Shown: piece by piece, positions 36,957-49,195 of the stretch
Position numbering within the stretch: the first letter of the stretch is position 1
How the letters are laid out: each line of letters begins with the position of its first letter
DNA from: Ectocarpus siliculosus
Lineage: Eukaryota > Sar > Phaeophyceae > Ectocarpales > Ectocarpaceae
NCBI GenBank assembly: GCA_000310025.1
Contig: FN649739.1
Span: forward strand, 526,737 to 590,736
Reading direction: 5' to 3'
DNA length: 64,000 nt
Position numbers and translations under genes: made by a program
The notes under the pieces: generated by a model
What the model was told of the DNA's origin: nothing
The model's input: only the letters and a program-made list of their open reading frames with translations
The model's database searches: none

Positions 36957-37430
36957 CATGGACACAACATTCTGCCCATGGGAAATGCCCATGGGCAAGC
37001 CCATGGGCATGCCCATGGGCCGCCCACGGTGGGCACTTCGTGGGCAGTTCATGGGCTGCCCATGAATCAAGGGCAGCCTATGGACCGTCGATGAGTGCGC
37101 TTAAACCGGAATCAGTGTACTCCCTAACAATTGACTATCTACTTTGGAAGGGGCATTATAGCGGCTAAAAACCCTAACGCTAACCCAAACCCTAACCCCA
37201 AGCCCCCACGATACATGCTAGATTGGCGGTGGGTGGCAAAGTTCTAGGTCGATGTTCCGGTGGCTACGTTCTAGGTTGATATGCCGGTGGCGAAGTTCTA
37301 GGTTGATGTGCCCACGGTGGGCACTTCGTGGGCAGTTCATGGGCTGCCCATGGGCGCGCCAATGGGAAGCCAGCCCATGGGCAGGTCATGGGCACTCTAT
37401 GGGCAGTCCTTGCAGTGCCCACGGGGGGTT
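36957..37430. repeat. CCCATGGGC-type palindromic repeats flanking a short tandem array
   Basis: CCCATGGGC variants are packed into 36957-37085 and 37306-37430. A block reading GTGGGCACTTCGTGGGCAG, then TTCATGGGCTGCCCATG, occurs in both (near 37028 and 37317). Between them a unit of about 27 bases (GTTCTAGGTTGATGTGCC type) repeats three times at about 37226-37312. The style matches the repeats at 14815-16092, which suggests a dispersed family. Confidence 0.65.
37165..37200. repeat. Short interstitial telomere-like tract
   Basis: The stretch contains AAACCCTAACCCC and related CCCTAAC units with irregular spacing, roughly five degenerate copies. It is much too short to be a chromosome end. It lies inside the repeat region at 36957-37430. 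Confidence 0.5.
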
Positions 37431-37762
37431 TAACAAAGCTCCCAGGAGTGTGGGAGATTGACGAGGTCGCACCTCGACCGTTGTCTTGCTCCATGTCTAC
37501 GGGCGCGCTCCTTTGGGACCCACGCACCTCTGAACACGTGATGATGTGATCCGAGGTGATGCCCCCCCTTCAGAGGTTGAACTGGCCTAATCGGACGACC
37601 CCACTCGCTGCCAGCATTACCTTCTCAATACAAGTCTAGACGTCCGTCTAGTCTCTCAGACCGCTCTTCTTTAGGCGGTGCACCAGTCAGTGCACCTCCT
37701 GACAGCAACACGCAAACGACGACGGTTGGTTGAGGCAAGCAACACTACCACCCCCTGTGCCA

Positions 37763-39655
37763 TCACGCTCCGTACCACTGCTCCTCAGGGCAGAGGACTC
37801 CCACGAAGGCGCGGTCGAAGTTGGGGCTGTCCTTGGAGCACTGCCTGATGGCCTCTCCGAGAACGAGGTGGAAGTCCGTGGTGAAGTGGATGCTGTCGTA
37901 GAAGATCTTGGTCGAAGGGTCGTCGCACTTGGTGACGGCTGGTTGGTCCACCAAGCACGTCGCGCACGGGGTAGTCGAGTCGGCGCAGAGCGCGCACTCC
38001 TCCTGGCAGTCCGGGTTGCGCAAGGCTTGGGTCCCCATGATCTCGGCGGCGTCGTCCACGACGAAGTTAAACTGGATGCAGGTTTCGGCCAGGAGCGATC
38101 CTTCTCCTGGAGTGAAGCCGAGATCCAAGAAGATGGATTCGTCGTCAACAAGCGCCTGGCGGAACACAGAACGACGCGGGGGGGGGGGGTCGACTATGGG
38201 TCAGGTTCATGATCCATCTGTTTACCATATGGTGAGGACGGAGGATGAAGGCCGCAAGACGGAGTTCGGCGGCCGTTCACGGACATGGCACTAGCATACG
38301 TAGTTCAGGCAATGAACCGCCTGGTGTACAGGGCAAGGCCAAAACCACCAGAACGTTCATAACGCCGCTTAGTTGCCCCGATGGACACCAAGCCGGGGCC
38401 ATCGTCAAGCAGGCGTTTGCAAGTTGCACGGCGATAGCGACGTCTTCACCGTGGTTCCACACGAAAGATGCACCTAAGGATGACCCGCAAAAGTCACTAT
38501 CCTGAACGTGAAAGCGTTGCATCAGGACTCAGGGTCCCGTGCGCGTCATCGATCGACAACATTCCAACGTGCTTTGGACGCGAGAATATATACCTTGGTG
38601 TGCGATTTCGCCTTCTTCAACACCTGTGATCAATGGCCCTATTAAATGAAGCCACCTGTACGATGTATAGGTCTCTATCGGGTCTTCCTAGTACTCACCG
38701 CGAACAAGGTGTACATGTCCAGCATTCGCACTTGACCGGCGTACTTGTCCACCAACAGTTCGGCTCCGCTGCGAAGGACCAAGGTGATCTGGTCCAAAAC
38801 AGTCGCGGTTTCCGTACCGGCAATGCCCTGTGCGTGCCATTGAGAACGCGGCATTAAAATAGTCAGCAGTTAATCGTTTTTCGCGCATCGCACCCAGCGC
38901 CTGCTGACAGCGCCCGTGCTCAACGTCATTTGCGACCTCGAACATCCCCATGCATGCAGATAGTTCACGGAAGGTCACCTTACTTGTAGCCCGACAAATA
39001 TCCCTTACATGTGTACAAAACCTGTTTTTGCGCAGTACTCGGCCCTCCCCTGAGGCCGACGCCCTCCGGTTCATTGTCGGTGTCACAATGTAATTGGAAG
39101 TAGATGAGGGGATATTCAGCTAACTGTACGCAGATGTTGATAAAATCTCCGATGAATCCGCCAGCACTTACATCGAGCCCTTTGAGGGACCCGACGTTGG
39201 CGAGGAGGATTCTCCCGGTGACGCCAGCGCCGATCAGCCTGGCGATCCCCTCATCCCAAGCGCCGAGCACTTCCTGTGACGGTGAGCGTAGGTATACATA
39301 CAAGTTGCAAGCAGGGATCAGCGGGTGTCGCCAGAGAACAGAGCTCGACTTCAGCCTGCAGAGGCTGCAGGGGCAGGAACGAGGCTCACACCACCTAACT
39401 TGAAGCTCACATCGCCTGACATCATGCAATAATGCCGGAGGTCTAGGGTGCAGCGCTGGCGAACTCAACGCTCACAAGGGTAGTGCACCCCAGCATGTGT
39501 GCGTAAGGTTGTTCTCGGACTTCGTGGCAAGCCACGATGAACGAAATTGACGCAGCGCGTGTAGATGTATCAGCAGGGCGGTAGACCGCAGCGACAGCGG
39601 AAGCACCACCACCACCGCCATCTCCACCACGACCACCACCAACAACAACAACAGC

Positions 39656-39696
<41 letters not shown>

Positions 39697-42600
39697 CCGT
39701 ACCTCGAAAATCGCGCCTTATTCCTTTTGAGTAATCGTCTTGTTAAATGATACGTCCATCCTCACCTCGATCATCGGCGTGAAGGTGGGTACTGGGAGGC
39801 CGTTTTCATCCAATACTGGCAACCCGGTGGTGGCATTAACCTCGAAGACCTTGTCGAAGGCAACGGGGTCCTGGTAGCCCTCTCCTCCAATGGAGTAGCG
39901 GGTGACGGCGGCTGCCGCCATAATCAGCTCGTTTATCCCGATGAAAATAACGTGGGTGTAGTCTGCATGCACAGCAGTTAGTTGTGCACCATCAGGCACG
40001 CATGGGTGGCCCTTCATGCTCCGAGACTTGCGAGACAAGCTCAACAGGGACGAACAAACATTAGTATGGTTCTCAGAGCAGCCCCACCAAATTGATAGTG
40101 TGAAATTATCGAGGGTATGGCATCAACCTAGATCTGCATAGGTAGCGGTCGCACAGAGAACGTCAGCATACTCTCAACCTCTTCAAAAATATCCAGCGCT
40201 ACCCTGGCGCTGTCCAGTGCGCAGAAGGGAAATGCTGCCTCAAATTCTTGCTGCAAATGGAAGCAGCAACCGTTCGACAAAGGAAAACCCAGTTCACCTC
40301 TAGGGTCTGGCAGCTAGGTCTATATCGTCGAGAGTTGGGCCGGACAATATGAATTTTCTCACCTAGAGTGTCGTTAGTAGTTGTGCTCGTATCGTCGACG
40401 ATTTCGTAGAAGTATCGGTCGATCTGTTCTTCAAGAGTCTGCAAAGAAAGTGAACGGGTGACGGGGTAGGATAACGCGTCAGCACACCAACGCTCAGCCC
40501 GACAAACAGAAGAAGAGAGGTGACATGTTGCCGCGGAAGCGAGAGCTTCGAAACACAAGGGGTACAACAGTGTAGGCTCAACAGCTTGAGGCGCCGAAGA
40601 CGGAAGCACCAAAGGGCCGAGCATACTTGTAGGTCGGGTTCCAGTGCGTGAAAGGAAGAAGTAAGCAGTACAAACAAGCAGACTATCATGCATCAGACGC
40701 GGGTGAACGTTGTCATCATCTTCCTGTGTTACCTGCATCTGTCTCTCTCTTCCCTTTTCTCCCTTTCTGCGCTCCTCTATTTTCATCGCGACCGTTCTGA
40801 CCCGCTCTCTCCCCCTTGGTAGAAAGCCTCGCCAACACCTTGTTTCAACGGAGGCAAGAGGGTGGCAGCACACACACAGAGCCCCCCGCTCGTCGTTCGT
40901 ATCTTTGACTAATCCTTGCCGGCGACCCAAGTGACAGGCCGGTACAGTAGTAGAGCACCTCCCTTCTTATCGCGGCGTGTGTCAACAGTATCGAATAGGC
41001 TTACCGCCGTGGGGAAGTCTTCCCCCTCCCCGGTGTACCCGGTGCACCTCTCGCGAGAACGGAACGCATCCGTGGCGGTCGCTGAACTCGTCGCAAAGTT
41101 GTGCTCCTGATTCACCCGGTGTACAGTATTCAATGCGAGACGGCGGGCAATCGAGGCGGGAGAGAGCGTGGTCCGTGATGTGTGTTCGTCCCGTCTATAT
41201 TCTGGCGCCAGTCTACACACCTTTCGGTGTACATGGCTGACGTATCAGCCTAGGCCACCGTAAAAAAAGAGAGATGTCATTAGGAGCTACTTTGCCAGCA
41301 AATATGTCACACGGGTCAGTCACCGGCTATACGCCTGTGGTCGATGATATGCGACGAACGCGCATTTCTAGCGACTGAAAGGTTCCCCACTGTGCCAGCA
41401 TTCCTTGCGATGCTCCGTGAAGGCTGGGGTGCTACCGGCGACATCCAACAGAAAGGCTTTGGGAGCTCACGCAAAAACATGGCGGACGCTCCTGATAGGT
41501 TGAAACCATAGCGCACGAAGCCACCGCCGCTATTCACAACGCCGTACCGAAATGTGTCCCAGAACATTGCGGCTGAAAATATGCGACGAAGACCTCCTAA
41601 GCACGATAGCCAACCTAGAGGCGTGCTCACGGAAAGCGTGCTTAGTATCTGGACCTGAAGCAGAGCATTTACGATGTCAAACAAATCCGTACGTTACTCA
41701 CGTCGGGAATACGGAGCCACGTCGGCCACACTTTTCCATTTGTCACGGAGCCTTCAAACGGCATGTACGCTGCCGTTTTCTCCTGCGGACAGCACGAGAA
41801 GCACCAAGAGTAGTAGCAAACGCGGTTTAGGGGGCATGGCATGTAGACATCCGCAACGCATACAGGAGACAACAACAGGAGGGTGGTAGAGAGCCACCAT
41901 TCGGCATTATCGAAGCATTTTCAGCACCATCTCGGATGTTTCCACGAGTCCATCCCAGGAACAAAAAACGTTTCCACGAACATGCCGGAAATGAGACCAT
42001 TCGCAACGAAGCGCAAACCGCTGCATCAAAGTGTTAACCTTCTGCCATATACCCATATAGGGCAAAGCAAACAGGCAAAACACCATGAAAGCTATGTTTA
42101 AAACATAGTTTCAGGCACTTCCCGTCATTCTTCTCCATTCTTACCTCTAAGAGGCTTGCTTCCAAGTACTGCCTTGGTGGGTAAACCTCGTTTCGGCACG
42201 AGCGAGATGTTTGACGGCCAAGACGGCGTATTCGCAGAAACGACCGCTGCACACACACGTACGTATTGGTTAACAACGACCACTCCGAAATAGCACACAC
42301 CACCCGCCGCCGTGAATGCTGGAGCGATCTCCCGGCCGTCCATAACCACGACACATCCCCAGGTACGTTCTGCACGCGTACTCTACGAAATCCGGAGAGA
42401 CTTCAAAAGATCAGATAGCCTCAAGAACATGACCGCTCACGTCACTGTCCGGCCCGTCGTACACCCGCTTCCACGGGAAGGGCCCGATCCCCTCGTCCTC
42501 GAACTGGAAGCTGGCCGGGGTGTTGAACCTCCTTCCGGTGTCCGAGTTGGAGTCACCTAACACCACCATCTTTGCCGTGGTTTCGAAGCACAGAGAAACA

Positions 42601-45600
42601 TTGCAAGGGTCGAGAACAGGACATGTCTTGGTCGTCGGCCTCCGGTTGAGTACCTCGACATTTCAGCAAGCCTATTCGGTGCAAGCCTTGCTGCAGAGTG
42701 GTTTCAATATCGCCTCCCAAAATCAGCAGCACCGGATCAGTATCCCGTGATGAATATACCACAAAAATCTTCCCATGAACGATTCCCATCTACTTTTCCG
42801 TCCCTGGCCATTATTTTGTACAGCCGCACGTTCTCGGGAAATTGCGCGTAGTATATCGAAAGCGGTGAAACCAGAACTCTTTTCTCGACCAATTTTTCAT
42901 CCGCAGCTATGCATAGGTGCATGCTTGAAGTGTGTGTAGATGTGTTATCCGAAGCTGGTTGGTCGAGTGCCGCATGAGAACGCACTGCTGCTTGCTGTAG
43001 TCTAGCTCAATCCGTTTTGGGAGTCACGGCAGACTTGCGCTCTCTCCAACCGGTCCAAATCTCTCGGACTTGCGTATTCTACCCGCCAGTGGTTCCCTGG
43101 GTTTTGACTTCACACCCTGTACAATTATGACTAACAAGTACAACAGGTCGCCCGGGATTCTGAGCCAGTAGTTGATTGGAATGAACTTCAGTCACCCCAA
43201 TATTTCCAGTCAGTAGTAGGTTGATTGGGATCAACTAGTTGCACAAGGTTCTCTGGCCGAGTCCATAGTTGTTTTGGCAAACAACCATTTGCGTAACCTT
43301 TTCACAGCACTATTATAACGGGAACAAACAATGACCTTTTCCACGCTTTTTGTGCCGCCGTTGGCCATTTGACGTGTTTTTATCCAGTACTGCTTTATGT
43401 AGTTGAATCAAGGGCGCCCGAAAAAATATATATCCCGACACCTACGTCCTACGTACCCATTTTCTTGTTTGGGAGGTTTTCGGGGGGGGGGGTAACGGTA
43501 CGCTAATTCCCATATGGAGCATTGGGAACCCGCGGCGTGTCGCCCATTTTTCTTTGGGGTACCCTGTGCGCGAGCTAGGATCCTCACTTGCGAACCCCGG
43601 ACCCATGATCACACAAAACGGGTACATGACACATCAAGAGCGGAGAGATGGCACCGGGTGTGATCGTATTTACCAATGTTTTTTCCTCGGGTTTTTTCTC
43701 GCACCCCGGTATCAACTCTCCGACCCCGGTGCGGAAATGCAAAGAAATCATTTCGTTTAGTTTATTCAAGGCACCCCGGTGCGATCTCTCCGACCGGTGC
43801 CATCCCCAATGAAATACACACAGATGTTGTATGCACGTACCCCGGTGCCATCTCCCCGACCGGTACGATGGTATTGTACCAGTGTAGGCATACCCACACG
43901 CACAGTTTCTTCACACGTTAGTTGACAATGCTATTGATCAGTATAGAACCACACCATACGTGTAGGTACCGTTGTTGCTGGTTGGAAGCACACCGGTAAC
44001 GGCAACGTAGGCTGGTACGTAACAGCTTTCCATGCACAGCGAGTGGTCTTGTGTTTGAAGGCGAGTTTGGCTATGGCGTGACAAGGACTACAAACGATGT
44101 GAGGCACCGGTACACTGATACCGTACGTCCACTTTCGTTTCGGTCTTCCTACGGATACCAGTACGTATATACGCAGCAGTACAATAGGTGTAAGGTGGGG
44201 TAGGGTGCGGCTTGTACGTTGTGTGTTTGGGTGAGTGTACGGTTGGCAATTGGCATCCCGCGCGACCATGAATACGTACATACAGGACAGGAGTGGCGTT
44301 CCGCTGACACCGTCCCTACGTGCAAAAGATACGCACATGTACTTCATTCCGGAAGCTGACAGGAGTTCAATCTTGGATTTGGGGGTCGGTGAGATCGCAC
44401 CCGGTGCGATCTCACCGACCCCGGTGCGTAAATCGAATTAAATCATGCCGTTCTTGTATCTGTTTGCGCACCCTGGTGCCGTCTCCCCGACCGGTGCCAT
44501 CTCTCCGACTATTTCGGTAACCCACTCAAGGTATTATGCGTATAGTATAACGTCGTCACTAGTAGAACACGATGTGTCCCACACATACACGCAGCTTGCG
44601 TGAAGCGTGCTCTGAGCACCATGAGAAGCAAAGAGCATTGAGTTTTTTTTCGGCCCGCCCGGGGGGGGGGGATACATACCTGCATAGGTGTGCGGGATGA
44701 CTTTTTTCGGGTGCCCTTGGTTTGAATGGAAAAAAACAAACTACAGCTAGCTATGCATAGAATTTTGACCGAGAAGTTGTTTGGAAACACCTTGCTAGCT
44801 TGTTGCACAACATTCCAAGTACTTGCATAAGATCCTGACCAAGTAGTTACTACAGAAGTGGTCCCGATAAAGTGGCATGTAGTGGAAAGAGAAAATCATG
44901 GCACTATTCAGGGCAATGCCACTATTCGATATAGTGGCAATAATGTCACTATTGCGTAGTCAATGATGGCATTATTGCCACTATATCGGAGAATAAGCTT
45001 TAATGCTTACGCTACGGGCAGTTGTTCCTTGGATCTCCACTCGTATGCGTTGTGTATGTATCTTAGGGCCCCCCTTTTATTGTGTGCATATTCGCGTGAA
45101 AACGCAGGTGTCTGCCCATCACGTGTGTGTGCGCTGACACTTGATCGTCCTTGTGACGACGAGGCCTTTGGAGATCGCAACCTTGCTTTGTGTGCAGGTC
45201 ATCCACGATGGGGTTCAACACAAGCAAAACACAAATATTGAAATCATCAATGTACGCGAAACAAATGGAGCAACCAAGTTGAAAGTGCCGAACACTCCCC
45301 ACTCCGGCGCATAAATCCCAACCGTCGCGATGCTTTGCACCTGTAGACCTCAACCGACCAATGCCACTACACTATGACTGGGCAAACGCTCTGATGTCCA
45401 ACTGCCGTGCCGGTCTAGCGGCATGTGTTGCGAAAAATGCCATCTTTGCCTTACGGGGAAATGCCCGGCCTCGCCAATGCCATACGACTTCTAGAGGACC
45501 AGAAAGCCCAGAAAGTTCCGCGAACGACGGCGGCGCCTTCATTCCTCCACCCCCCTCACTCTCAGAATCTCCGATGTTGTCTAGCTCTTCTGTAGTCTAG

Positions 45601-46965
45601 CTCGTCGTCAGAAAAGGTGTCCTCTTGGACGTACGTGTTGCCAACCTTCTCCATAAAATCTCCCTTGCATCTTCAGACAGAGCTTGCGGTGATATACAGA
45701 GGGGTTCCGACGTTTTGAATTGCCACTATTATTGGGGGGATGAGATGCCCAAAATGCCACTATTGAGGGCCCCGTCCTCAATAGTGGTACAACGCCACTA
45801 CTTGTATATCGGGTTGAAATTGTGACAAGCGATTTTGATGCCACTATTGAGGGCACATCACTATTCAGGGTGCCACTATATCGGGATCACTACTGCACTG
45901 TAGTTTGCGCAAGAGTCTGACCGAGTAGGTGCAGTTGCTTGGAATCATGAAGCATGCACAACGTTCCTGACCAATAGTTCTTTCTCATAAAATGCAACAA
46001 CCGATTGATTATTGTAGTTGTTGCATGCAGGGTGTTTTTTTTTTTCAGATACCGTCCCTTATTTTTACCGTAATAATAACCATCGTCTTGGTTTGTATAC
46101 AGCAGTATCTGCATATTTTTGCTCTGTTTTTCTGATGCGATGGTTGGGGCTACATGGCACAGCAATGAAATTGGCTGAAGTTTACCCGCGTGCAGGGAAG
46201 AATATCTGTTACTACTTTTTAACAAGTAGTATGTATGATAGTAGGAGGGACGAAAAGACGCTCCAGCCCGAGCGCAGTGACGCACAGCCCGCCAAACGGT
46301 CTGGCTCTGCAACCTGCTTCTACTACTGTTCTCACTTTGTTGTAAACATCACGACGCTAGCGACGTGTCTGTGTGTGCCTGTCTTCTGACTCAACCTGAC
46401 ACACACTCTCTCTCGCTCTCTCTCTGTCTGTGTTTGTTGGCTTATGAAACAGCGGGCCTATTCGTCATATTTAGAAAGGCAAGAGGCCAGTCAGTGTAGA
46501 CGAACTCTACAACAACATGTCCTCTAGGTGAGAAGAAGTGGTATGGTTTGTCTTCATCCGTCAGGAAGTACCCATAGATGCAGCCACTTGGCAACGAGAT
46601 CTGCCGTGTGGACTACTACTACTGTGGTCGGTCTTCGTTCGGTACAGGACCTCAGCCGGTTGAGATGTGCCACATGTTTTCAAGGCCAACTCTTTGTCCT
46701 GGCAATCGATCGTCGGGGCGTGAGACGACACACTGACTCGCCCGACCACAGCGGCAGAGGAAGAACGAGGTTGCTCACCAAATCCGTCTTTGATGTGATG
46801 CAGCAGCAGCAGTACATATGCTAGCATTCCATCCCTAACCGCGAGCCGCACCTGGGGAGGATTCTCAAAGCGCCACTTCTTGAACTCGTTGGGCCTGGTC
46901 ACCTCCGCGGATGCCACACCCGACAGCAGTACCAAGCCTCCCACGACCAGATGCGACCTCCTCAT
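37763..46965 (-). CDS. Secreted SGNH/GDSL-type hydrolase (9 exons)
   Basis: Exons (minus): 46965-46852, 42569-42434, 41572-41517, 41106-41005, 40438-40363, 39962-39766, 39273-39172, 38827-38699, 38155-37763. Phases agree, giving 434 residues. Residues 1-20 are a signal peptide ending GVASA. VVLGDSNSDTG (40-50) is GDSL block I with nucleophile Ser45. HNFATSSATA (104-113) fits block II. FIGINE (168-173) is block III, with Glu where the family usually has GxND. DSIH (391-394) supplies the catalytic Asp and His of block V. A cysteine-rich insertion (six Cys at 354-381) precedes block V and may form disulfides. The likely reaction is hydrolysis of ester-linked lipid or polysaccharide substrates outside the cell; the substrate is unknown. 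The link of exon 1 to exon 2 across 4.3 kb and the exon 2 donor are the least certain points. Confidence 0.75.
39644..39695. repeat. (AAC)n microsatellite
   Basis: About 17 AAC/CAA units lie in an intron of the SGNH hydrolase gene. A plus-strand poly-Gln frame through it is an artefact. Confidence 0.95.
43600..44520. repeat. CACCCCGGTGC / CCGACCGGTGCC repeat cluster
   Basis: In intron 1 of the SGNH gene, motifs such as CACCCCGGTGCGATCTC and CTCCGACCGGTGCCATC recur near 43700, 43770, 43845, 44400 and 44470. A perfect 20-base inverted pair with one spacer base sits at 44382-44401/44403-44422. The arrangement suggests the ends of nested non-autonomous elements. No open frame of note is present. 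Confidence 0.65.
44857..45891. mobile_element. 1.03-kb element with 21-bp terminal inverted repeats
   Basis: The left end AGTGGTCCCGATAAAGTGGCA (44857-44877; bases 1-20 are AGTGGTCCCGATAAAGTGGC) is matched at 19 of 21 positions by the inverted right end (45871-45891). CCACTATTGA and GGCACTATTCAGGGC variants are repeated next to both ends, as in subterminal repeats. Internal frames (for example 45361-45600, plus) are short and show no transposase motif. I see no clear target-site duplication. It is a non-autonomous DNA transposon or large MITE inside intron 1 of the SGNH gene. Confidence 0.72.
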
Positions 46966-48481
46966 ATTTTTGCTTGTGCCTTCTCACTGACAGCACACCG
47001 GTGAGAGAAGACCCGTGTATACACAAGCCTGGTGTCAGTTGCCCCGAACGTCCCAAGGAGCCCGGACTACATGTACACGCTTCCCTCGAGTTTGTTGACG
47101 CTACAAAAGCGGTAATTGAATGTGGTGATGATGGTGGCTGATGGTGTGATGGTGGGCTGGCTGTATTAATAATGTGGTTCTGGTGGAAAGTTGTATGCAA
47201 ATGGGCAAACTGTGGAGATCAGAATTGGATGGAGGGTTATGTAGGAAGTACAGACACTATTAAGAGACACATTCAAACATTTCAAAAGCGTTGGATCTGA
47301 GGGATGTATGATACAGTCGATTAAAGTTCTTCCAAGGGTTCGTTCTTCCTCCAAACGGCTGCGTGCGGATGGTCTTCATGAGGCTGGGAAATTTGAGTCC
47401 ACGAAGGCTCGCCCACTCCGCACCAGCACCTTAGCTCGACTGAGTTCGCTCGGTCACGCTTGGCATTCTTCGTCACATCGCGTCAAAGGAAATAGTCAGC
47501 CTCCGGTGGCAGGTCCATAGTCACCACACCTCCGGAATCTCGAGAGTGGTGTGGGAAGTGCACACTATTGCGCGGCGGATGAACCTCAACTGATGATGCT
47601 TCTGCTGTACGTGTCATCAGCAATAATAATACATATGAAACCTTGTCGCGACCTGCGGTCAAATGTTGACCAAGACTATGCTACGCATGGTTTGAGCATG
47701 CCTTCTCCTCCAGTCTGCCTTTTGACCTAGCGAAGCCATGTAACGGTGGGATTTGTTGTGTGTACTCTGTCGTATGTCGTATGTGGTTGTCGGATTGTCT
47801 ATCCAAGTTCGAGTTGGTTTTCGGCGGCAAAACCTGTGCTGTTTCACCCATGCATGTTACCGTGTACCCTGTATCCTGTATTGTTCTCTTTTCGTCCACC
47901 TACATAGTTGCCCGCAGGGGAGACATCACTGCTGTAGGTTGGTCAACGAGGAAAGGTATTAGAAACCACCAGAGAGCCAAAGGCAAATATCTCTACATAG
48001 TTTATGGACTCTAAGGAGAGAGAAAATTGAGTGTAAAACGGTTCGTGCGTTCGTGCGGTTCTCACGGGGCGGTTCAAAAGCAAACGCGCGTGCGCAACAA
48101 TTTGAACCATGACTGATGGGCTAACCCTTCGAGCACAGCAGCAGCAGCTCTCCGAGCTTGCGTCGGGACTGCTAGTTGGATTGGATGGGAGCAGTACTGA
48201 GACCTTAGAATGGACGGGATACCTCATCTCTTGGTCAAATATGTCGCAGCTACAAGGTGTGTCCCTCCTGTTACTCTCATTCTCTGTCTGGGATTCTCGC
48301 ATGGCCGCTTGGGCACGGCGAAGTACTGCTGTACATCTTTATGTACATAGTGTACATAGAACCCCGGTGGTCTGCAGAGATGCACACAGAGGTCTGTCGG
48401 GTTTTCTTGGGGGGGTTCTGAGACCAATTCGGGACCAAAACGGTCGTTCGCAGTTCGGCCGTCCCCCCAAACCGTGCTAGT
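46966..48481. other. Upstream region of the SGNH gene
   Basis: This contains the presumed promoter of the secreted hydrolase. I see no supported exon or RNA gene. Confidence 0.45.
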
Positions 48482-48985
48482 CTAAGGGTGCTTCTTATCG
48501 ACCAAAAAAACACGAAAAAAAAAACGAAACCGTTTTTTCTTGAACACATATGGAGGCGTTTTTGAACGAAAGCGTGAAAAGAAGGAGCCCGGTTTTTTGG
48601 GGGCTTGCTCTTTTAACGTTTTCGTGTTTTTGACAGAAGCATCGGACAAGCGCACCGCAGGCGCTGTAACATCAATGAGAACGCTAGAAAGACCTGCCAG
48701 ACTCACGTCCAGGTCTGTTGTGGAGATGGACAAGCGGCAGAAGCGGCGTTCAGTCCGTTCTTGGTCCAAAACTAGACTTTGCGTGGTGCTCTCGTCTTCA
48801 ACTGCTGCTGTTGGTGCTGGGGAATTTTTTTCGATCACACATAGCAAACACGGAAACAGTAGAACGAGTACAGCAGCACCACCAAGACCTCCAAAGCGCT
48901 GATTCCTTCGGTTCGGCTGTCTATATGATACCATCTCCCGGCGCCGTGCTGCTTCGTGGGTATTGAGTGCTTGGGTGCTGCTCAA
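48482..48985 (-). CDS. Hypothetical single-pass membrane protein
   Basis: Intronless frame of up to 167 residues. A polar N terminus is followed by one hydrophobic segment (FGGLGGAAVLVLLFPCLLCV, about residues 31-50), then a Ser/Thr-rich region, then a strongly basic, Phe-rich tail (KKPGSFFSRFRSKT, then KKKRFRFFFR). This is the layout of a signal-anchor protein. The start may instead be the internal Met at residue 18. A degraded copy of its 5' part lies just upstream at about 49094-49180, which supports a real, duplicated sequence. No family is recognised and it could be non-coding. Confidence 0.35.
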   Translation of the reverse strand: MSSTQALNTHEAARRREMVSYRQPNRRNQRFGGLGGAAVLVLLFPCLLCVIEKNSPAPTAAVEDESTTQSLVLDQERTERRFCRLSISTTDLDVSLAGLSSVLIDVTAPAVRLSDASVKNTKTLKEQAPKKPGSFFSRFRSKTPPYVFKKKRFRFFFRVFLVDKKHP

Positions 48986-49093
48986 TAAGGTGTGTGAGAG
49001 ACGTGTGCCACCTCACCAAAATGCCGTTGGAAAAATTGCGGCGAGATGATCTGTTTTTGGTCGGACATATCAACATCAATCCACGGCGTCACG

Positions 49094-49180
49094 CAGCAGT
49101 AGAGCAACAGGGCCTCCAACACGCTAATTCTTTCGGATTGGCCATCTATATGATGCTGGCCGTCAGCGCGGCTGCCGCCC
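49094..49180 (-). pseudogene. Degenerate copy of the 5' part of the 48482-48985 frame
   Basis: About 85 bases align at roughly 70% with 48858-48960. Shared stretches on the plus strand include CTATATGAT and CTCCAA.ACGCT-type segments. The frame is broken by stops. Confidence 0.4.
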
Positions 49181-49195
49181 TATGATTGTTGAGCT

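Noticed and set aside
37165-37200. A chromosome end
   Set aside because: Only about five imperfect CCCTAAC-type units, inside a repeat region with genes on both sides.
39565-39750. Plus-strand poly-Gln protein
   Set aside because: This is the AAC microsatellite lying antisense in an intron of the SGNH hydrolase gene.
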